Source of the DNA: Marivirga harenae
GTDB lineage: Bacteria; Bacteroidota; Bacteroidia; Cytophagales; Cyclobacteriaceae
Reading direction: 5' to 3'
Assembly (NCBI RefSeq): GCF_030534335.1
Contig: NZ_CP130565.1
Location: forward strand, 3,741,501 to 3,805,500
DNA length: 64,000 nt
The notes under the pieces are model-generated. The model searched no databases, was not told the DNA's origin, and worked only from the letters and a program-made list of their open reading frames with translations. Position numbers and translations under genes: made by a program. Positions 58,553 through 64,000 of the stretch are shown in pieces (the stretch's first letter is position 1; each line of letters starts with the position of its first letter).

Positions 58553-61087
58553 ATGAATGTGAACAAACACATATACAATAACTTATACAAAGGTAGGATT
58601 AGAACAAATAGCATTTTACTATATGTGTTAAATTTCCTTACTTTTGGGTGTCTTACATCTATATTTCTTTACGGTACGTATAGTATATTTAATCCTGATC
58701 TTGCCTATCTTTTCGGAATAATTGTATTGGTTTTAATCTCTATTTTTAACAATAGTTTCTTTCAAAAACCTTATTGGGTCTTAAGACCCAAAATCAATCA
58801 AAGTCTATTTTCCAATTTTTTAAATATTACAAGTCTAATATTTGCTGTTATATACAGTACTCTGATTATTTTTAATTATCAAAACGGCCTTGTCGATGTG
58901 GAGTTTGGTACCACAGGGTCTTTAATCTTTGCTGCTGGCCTACCCTTCTCGTATTATATTTGGATGATATTTACCCAAACTAATGAAGAAGCAATCGCTG
59001 AAATTATTGAAAACACTTCATTGAAGTCCTATAAGAAATATGAAATCTATTTTCTCCTGATATTCATAACAATTTTTGGATTAATTTACGACTATTTACC
59101 ACAGTCAGTAGACGTTCTTCTGCTTGTTCCTACAGGTTTACTATTTATATTTTCCCTCCTAAATGCAGTTCTTAACAGAAAAATCCATAGTGATATCCTG
59201 TTATATTTCAATGCAATTAAGAAATCTCAAAAAGTTGAAATTGAGAAGGATTCAATAATTGGGATTTATGAAAAGCTACCATACCAATTGATTTCTAAAA
59301 TAGAACTTGATTTTCTCGGCCGATCTTTCTCCGAGCAGAAATATCTCCTATTCACTTTAAAAAGAATTTCGGCAATAGATGCACTTGAACAGTTAGAGAC
59401 CCTAGTTAAAAATTGCGATAAAAAGAATCCTATTTTCAACACTTTGGTGGAAGTACATGACTATCTATCAAATGTTGAAGACAAAATATCTAAAATAGAA
59501 AATCCGTACGAGTTCATTGAACAATCTAATGACATAATTTTAATCAAAGGCGTTATTCGGCAACAAATTAAAAATGAAGATCGAAATCTTATAATAAAGT
59601 TGCTAAACGATAATAGAATATCAGTGAAAAAACCTGCCTGCATTGTGGCGGGATATTATGAAGATATAAATATTATCTCTATCCTAATTGAACATTTAGA
59701 AAAGCCTGAACTAACTTATTGGGCTCAATTGGCCCTTCAAAAAATAGGTAAAAAAGCCTTGAAGTATATAGAGATAGAGTTCTCAAAAAGAAATGCAAAT
59801 CTACTATTTGTGGAATCCTCTTTTAATTTAATATCTAAACTTGGAAATGAAGAAGGATACAACTTGCTCTTTAAAGCATTAAACGAACCAGACAGCAATG
59901 TGAGAAAAATTGCTGCGAAAAAAATCATACTCTATAACCTTAAAGTGACCGAAGATCACAGGAAATATTTCACCAAACTATTTGATGACTTAGTATTGAC
60001 ACTTCTAAGTAATGGTTATATACTCCAGCAATTAGAATCAAAAAATGAAAATTTCAAATCACTTAAAAATGCACTATATAACGAAAATAAAGAGTCACTT
60101 TATCTTATAATCAACATTGCAAAACTGTATTACAATGAATCAGCAATTGAAAAAATATTTGAACATTATGGGAAAAATTCTTGCTCGTTACATGCTTCCT
60201 CAAATATTTTGATTGAATTAATTGTTAGGAATAATATTTCCGTGCGAAATAAAATAAAGGTCTTGTTTTCTCCTAATGAAAAATTATTGCTTGAGTCATT
60301 ACAAGAAGAATTCCCATCTATAAATTTAAAACCAAAATTTAAGTTTGATGAAGACTTGATATGGTTAATCTTAAAAAAGGAATATGATCAAATAAATAGT
60401 TGGACTAGAGTGTGCGCTTTAAACATCATTCAATATTCCTTTAAAGATGATATTCCGTTTGAATTAGCATCCGAGTTTTTAAATAAAAATCAGTTACTCA
60501 AAGAAACTGCTGCCTTGAACATTTATAAAAATCTGCCTGAATTTTACACAATATTCCTGTCAAGATTAAACGAAACGGAAGCAAAACAAATAGATTATTT
60601 AATCCGGTCAAATCTAGACACCGGTAATCAAAAGCAGATAAATGCAGACAATTTTTTATTGTACGACAAAATTAATTTTCTGATTAGTACTCCATACTTA
60701 AATAAATTATCAATTTCCGAAATCATCAATGCTCATCGTTACTTTAGAGTTAAAGTTTTAAGGGCTGGTGAACATCAACTATCCTTGAATGAAGAATTTA
60801 ACTTAGGTTATTGGTTAATAGAAACTGGCAAAGTTTCCTTTTCAAAAAATGGTATTGATTTTTACGAATATGGTAAAAGGGATATTGTAAAAGTATCTGA
60901 TCATGAAAGTCCTTCTGAAAATGTTTATTTCTATCTGGAGGAAGATACTCGCTTTTTGATTGTCGAAGAAATAATCCTTATAAATATAATTAGAGATTAT
61001 GATTATATTATGCAAAAATATATTGATATCTTGCCTGATAAAAGTCCAAAAAAACATATTAAGGAATTAAATCAAAACGCTGCTTGA
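58553..61087 (+). CDS. six-TM HEAT-repeat protein with cNMP-binding-like C-terminus
   Basis: An 844-residue protein of no named family that I recognise. Residues 1-215 hold about six TM segments. Residues about 225-640 are helical repeats that look like HEAT repeats (for example ISVKKPACIVAGYYEDINII and SNVRKIAAKKIILYN). Residues about 690-820 resemble a cyclic-nucleotide-binding jelly roll (INAHRYFRVKVLRAGEHQLS, GYWLIETGKVSFSKNG), but without the usual phosphate-binding cassette, so it may be degenerate. It overlaps the phosphatase-receptor gene by 4 bases, a sign of a common complex. Confidence 0.8.
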   Translation: MNVNKHIYNNLYKGRIRTNSILLYVLNFLTFGCLTSIFLYGTYSIFNPDLAYLFGIIVLVLISIFNNSFFQKPYWVLRPKINQSLFSNFLNITSLIFAVIYSTLIIFNYQNGLVDVEFGTTGSLIFAAGLPFSYYIWMIFTQTNEEAIAEIIENTSLKSYKKYEIYFLLIFITIFGLIYDYLPQSVDVLLLVPTGLLFIFSLLNAVLNRKIHSDILLYFNAIKKSQKVEIEKDSIIGIYEKLPYQLISKIELDFLGRSFSEQKYLLFTLKRISAIDALEQLETLVKNCDKKNPIFNTLVEVHDYLSNVEDKISKIENPYEFIEQSNDIILIKGVIRQQIKNEDRNLIIKLLNDNRISVKKPACIVAGYYEDINIISILIEHLEKPELTYWAQLALQKIGKKALKYIEIEFSKRNANLLFVESSFNLISKLGNEEGYNLLFKALNEPDSNVRKIAAKKIILYNLKVTEDHRKYFTKLFDDLVLTLLSNGYILQQLESKNENFKSLKNALYNENKESLYLIINIAKLYYNESAIEKIFEHYGKNSCSLHASSNILIELIVRNNISVRNKIKVLFSPNEKLLLESLQEEFPSINLKPKFKFDEDLIWLILKKEYDQINSWTRVCALNIIQYSFKDDIPFELASEFLNKNQLLKETAALNIYKNLPEFYTIFLSRLNETEAKQIDYLIRSNLDTGNQKQINADNFLLYDKINFLISTPYLNKLSISEIINAHRYFRVKVLRAGEHQLSLNEEFNLGYWLIETGKVSFSKNGIDFYEYGKRDIVKVSDHESPSENVYFYLEEDTRFLIVEEIILINIIRDYDYIMQKYIDILPDKSPKKHIKELNQNAA

Positions 61088-64000
61088 AATTTAAAGTATA
61101 TCATATAGCCCTTTTTTTTATTGCATTTTGCTTGCACCTGCAAACTAATGCACAACTAGAAAGAATAGAAAAATTTGAAATTGATGATTTTCTAGGTGAA
61201 AAAGCATTTAAATCTGCTACTCAAAGTGACGGACTTCTTATCTACTTTAACACTTCTGCTGGAATCCTTAGTTATGATGGACACGAATTCAGAAGCGTAA
61301 GAGGTTTAAATAATGAGGTTGATATAAACCAGATTTATTATTTTAATAATTCATTATTTATTTCTTCAAAAAAATCATTAAGCCAATATTTTCCTAAGAA
61401 TGATTCGATTTCTACTATTTCTGACATAAATGTGAACCAGTTTGATGAAATCGGCAATCAATTATGGATGATCACTGATCGAGAATTGTATGTGTGGGAA
61501 AATAATAAGTTAAAAAAAATATATCAGGCTGAAAATTCAGAACAATTTACGTGCTTAGAAGTGAAAAATAGCACCACACTAATTGGTCATTCGGAAGGAC
61601 TCACGGTATTAAATAAAGGAAAAAAGGTAAAGACATTTGCCAGTTACTTAAAGCCCTCTAAATTTATTGATGGAGACTCATCAATACATATTTTGAGCGG
61701 AAATGCCATTCTAGAACTTGTCGGTGACCGTGTGGTCAGAAGTTTAGCAAATAACACTGAGATTCTAGATTTTTATGTTGATGACTTTGGCAAAACGTGG
61801 TTTATAGATGAGCAATCTATTTTAAAAGTGAATGATTTAATAAAATCGAAGCCACAATTTGTAGCAAAAAATAAACCGGTAAAAGGAAATAGTATATTTA
61901 ATGATAAAGAAGGCAATTTATGGATTTTAGGTAACAGCCAGCTTGTTAAACTGACTCAAAAAAACCCCTTCTCAAAGATACCGGAAGATAACGCTAGGAA
62001 GGTTTTTGTTGGAAGCAATGGTAACTTAATCCTAAAAACAGATGAGATTATTATGTATAATTTCATTACTGAAAACCAAACAGTTAAAATACCCAAATCA
62101 TCTACTCCTTTAAGTGAATATTATGCATTTGATGATGAGGATAACTGGATTATTACCATTAATGAAACAATATATTCTCTAAGTAAAAAAGAAGGAAAAC
62201 TAACTTCCATTTTAAACCAAAGCCAGTACGCCCCTTTAAAAAAGGTGAAGGAGGGACAATACATTGCTAAAAATAGAGCAGGAACTTTATTCTTAGTAAA
62301 TGACGAATTCATTCCTACCAAAAAACTAGCCGGATCTAATTCTTCTCATAAAATCACCTTTTCTAATCAAAAAATATATACTTATTCAAGCCCAAACTCA
62401 ATTACAGTATTAGATAGCATCGGTGAGATTGAACTTAGAACAGACTTTGCAGACAGTATTAAGTTAGCAAATGTTGTCCCAGCCAAAGATGGATATTGGT
62501 ATTTTGGGACAAATAAGATTTTTTGGATGAATGCGGACGGGCAAGCTAATTTAGTTGATATTGATCAATCAGAGAACCTCGAAAATATTTATATCATGAA
62601 TGTATTTGATGATATGGAAAATAATTTGTGGGTATCATCCAAAAACACTCTGTTCAGATTTCCTATAGCAGAAAAAAGTAATAAAACTATCCTTCAGAAA
62701 CCAGAAAAGTATGATAAAAATGATTTTATATTTTCATCATATTTTAAAGATGCTGTCCGTGACAACACAGGTCGTATTTGGTTCCTCAATGAGAACGGTA
62801 TTTCTCTATATAATCCGCTAAAGGAAATCCCAAATTTGGTCCCGCCAAGCGTGGAAATCACAAAATCAATTGCTTATCAATTAGATGATTTCAACAACCC
62901 TACTGATACAGTTTTTCTCACAGACAATAACCAGAAAATAAGTAATAATTCAATTGTTGTCATTGAACCAAAAGTGATCAACCATTTTGACAATTCAAAC
63001 TCTTCAATTAGTTACAAAAATGTAAGTATTAATCAAAGCGAAAGAATAATTGGATCAGACGAAAAAATTATCCTAACGGATTTATCTGATGGTTTAAATG
63101 CTATCGCTATTAAAGGCTATAATAGCAGTGGAGTTGAAAGTATAAACGAAGAGAAAATTAACATTTATGTGACCCCACCGATTTGGAAGAGAAATTGGTT
63201 CTATGCTTCAACTGCCTTATCACTTCTATTTTTAGGCTTTATAGGATATAGAACCGTGATAAGTATCAAGAATAGCAGGGCAAGAGAGCTGGAAGATGAA
63301 TTACACAAAGGATTAGAAGATTTGGAAAAAAAATCACATCTCCAAGTACTAAAAGCTGAAAGACTTAAGCAATTAAATGATCTCATAACTTCTCAAAAGA
63401 GTGAATTAGAGAAAAAGAATAAACAAATTGAATCGCAGAAATATGAGTTATCTCTAACCAATCAACAAATTAAAAAACAGAAAGATTTACTTGAAGAAAC
63501 AAGTAGTAAACTAACATCCAGTATAAATTATGCGAAAAGGATTCAAAATGCTTTAATGAGCACTGAGGTTGAGATCAAGAAAGCTATTGATGAAAGCTTT
63601 GTATATTTCCTTCCCAGAGATGTTGTTAGCGGAGACTTTTTTTGGTTTAATAAAGCAGAGAATGAAAAAGGAGAAGAACTCTGGATTTTGGCAGCAGTTG
63701 ACTGTACAGGACATGGGGTTCCTGGGGCTATTGTTAGTGTAGTTGGTATGAACCTACTGAACAACATCACAAAGTTAAAAAAAGTATATGATCCTGGTCA
63801 AATACTAACGGAAATGAATCAAGACATCATTTCAGATTTAAGACAAGATGAAACCCAGGTCAATGATGGGATGGATATGACCATCGTAACATACAATACG
63901 GTAAGTAAGCAATTATATTTTGCTGGTGCGAAAAACCCATTGATGTATGTTGAAGACGGGGAATTAATTAGGATTAAAGGAGACAAACATGCAATTGGGG
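61084..64000 (+). CDS. propeller-type receptor with SpoIIE PP2C phosphatase output (cut by the edge)
   Basis: The reading frame starts at TTG 61084, overlaps the previous stop as TTGA, and runs past the right edge (972 codons seen). A signal peptide (IALFFIAFCLHLQTNA) precedes a large periplasmic beta-propeller with repeats such as DKEGNLWILG and DNTGRIWFLNENG, then a Y_Y_Y-like domain (SDGLNAIAIKGYNSSGVES). One TM lies at about 703-722, a coiled coil at about 725-812, and a SpoIIE/PP2C domain from about 815 (YAKRIQNAL) with metal Asp residues in VDCTGHGVPGA and DGMDMTIV. It should dephosphorylate SiaC-type proteins. Confidence 0.88.
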   Translation, partial: MKFKVYHIALFFIAFCLHLQTNAQLERIEKFEIDDFLGEKAFKSATQSDGLLIYFNTSAGILSYDGHEFRSVRGLNNEVDINQIYYFNNSLFISSKKSLSQYFPKNDSISTISDINVNQFDEIGNQLWMITDRELYVWENNKLKKIYQAENSEQFTCLEVKNSTTLIGHSEGLTVLNKGKKVKTFASYLKPSKFIDGDSSIHILSGNAILELVGDRVVRSLANNTEILDFYVDDFGKTWFIDEQSILKVNDLIKSKPQFVAKNKPVKGNSIFNDKEGNLWILGNSQLVKLTQKNPFSKIPEDNARKVFVGSNGNLILKTDEIIMYNFITENQTVKIPKSSTPLSEYYAFDDEDNWIITINETIYSLSKKEGKLTSILNQSQYAPLKKVKEGQYIAKNRAGTLFLVNDEFIPTKKLAGSNSSHKITFSNQKIYTYSSPNSITVLDSIGEIELRTDFADSIKLANVVPAKDGYWYFGTNKIFWMNADGQANLVDIDQSENLENIYIMNVFDDMENNLWVSSKNTLFRFPIAEKSNKTILQKPEKYDKNDFIFSSYFKDAVRDNTGRIWFLNENGISLYNPLKEIPNLVPPSVEITKSIAYQLDDFNNPTDTVFLTDNNQKISNNSIVVIEPKVINHFDNSNSSISYKNVSINQSERIIGSDEKIILTDLSDGLNAIAIKGYNSSGVESINEEKINIYVTPPIWKRNWFYASTALSLLFLGFIGYRTVISIKNSRARELEDELHKGLEDLEKKSHLQVLKAERLKQLNDLITSQKSELEKKNKQIESQKYELSLTNQQIKKQKDLLEETSSKLTSSINYAKRIQNALMSTEVEIKKAIDESFVYFLPRDVVSGDFFWFNKAENEKGEELWILAAVDCTGHGVPGAIVSVVGMNLLNNITKLKKVYDPGQILTEMNQDIISDLRQDETQVNDGMDMTIVTYNTVSKQLYFAGAKNPLMYVEDGELIRIKGDKHAIG

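Overview
The window reads as chromosomal DNA of a low-GC, probably gliding, Bacteroidota bacterium of the order Cytophagales. A Marivirga-like genus is my best guess but I cannot prove it. The pointers are gliding protein GldC, a remnant of a type IX secretion C-terminal sorting domain, a Bacteroidota-type LptE, DUF3098 and Lacal_2735 family proteins, a menaquinone-type MenC, several TAnnTTTG-type -7 promoter boxes, and frequent TTG/GTG starts. I saw no tRNA, rRNA, CRISPR, prophage or insertion sequence.

Layout. 1-2581: a truncated DUF3108 protein, dapD and an orphan glycosyltransferase. 2664-8443: a metal-uptake operon made of a DtxR-type regulator behind a palindromic box, a TroA-like binding lipoprotein, an ATPase, a permease fused to a second DtxR-like module, a membrane-anchored azurin, a strong terminator, a second permease and a thioredoxin-like protein. 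8545-13833: a frameshifted GC-richer metallopeptidase, a 2,4-dienoyl-CoA-reductase-like flavoenzyme, a DinB protein, three tandem paralogous lipoproteins and a type IX sorting-domain remnant. 13917-19303: MenC, MsrA, a frameshifted katG, ArsC and HslV. 19386-30743: mostly minus-strand housekeeping genes (PDH E2, OmpH, rhomboid, HDAC-like, DUF1328, holin-like, DinB, FabH, gamma-carbonic anhydrase), then YceI and PabB on plus. 30865-35719: miaB, a sigma-54 activator, lptE, a protein with a histone-H1-like linker, and secG. 35871-39622: a phosphoesterase, a phosphohexomutase and HPPD on minus. 39783-44813: a hypothetical protein, a membrane pyrophosphatase and an output-less HAMP/GAF/PAS sensor. 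44861-50008: the LigC/Lhr/PdeM repair cluster interrupted by a DUF2147 gene. 50141-57957: an ECF sigma factor with its probable anti-sigma factor, ftsX-DUF3098-uppP-truB-ribF, a 3-oxoacid CoA-transferase, an M48 protease and gldC.

The right end (58007-64000) is the most interesting part. It holds a SiaC-like phosphoprotein (DUF1987) with Thr68 in an NTSSSK motif, divergent from a six-TM HEAT-repeat protein that overlaps, by four bases, a large periplasmic-propeller receptor whose cytoplasmic output is a SpoIIE-type PP2C phosphatase. I read this as a SiaA/SiaC-type partner switch with a hybrid-two-component-style sensor. The cognate SiaB-like kinase is not visible and may lie beyond the right edge.

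Two genes (the metallopeptidase and katG) are each broken by the apparent loss of a single G in a G run, so a sequencing error must be excluded before either is called a pseudogene. All functional names are from reading translated sequence and motifs by eye; no database search was done.
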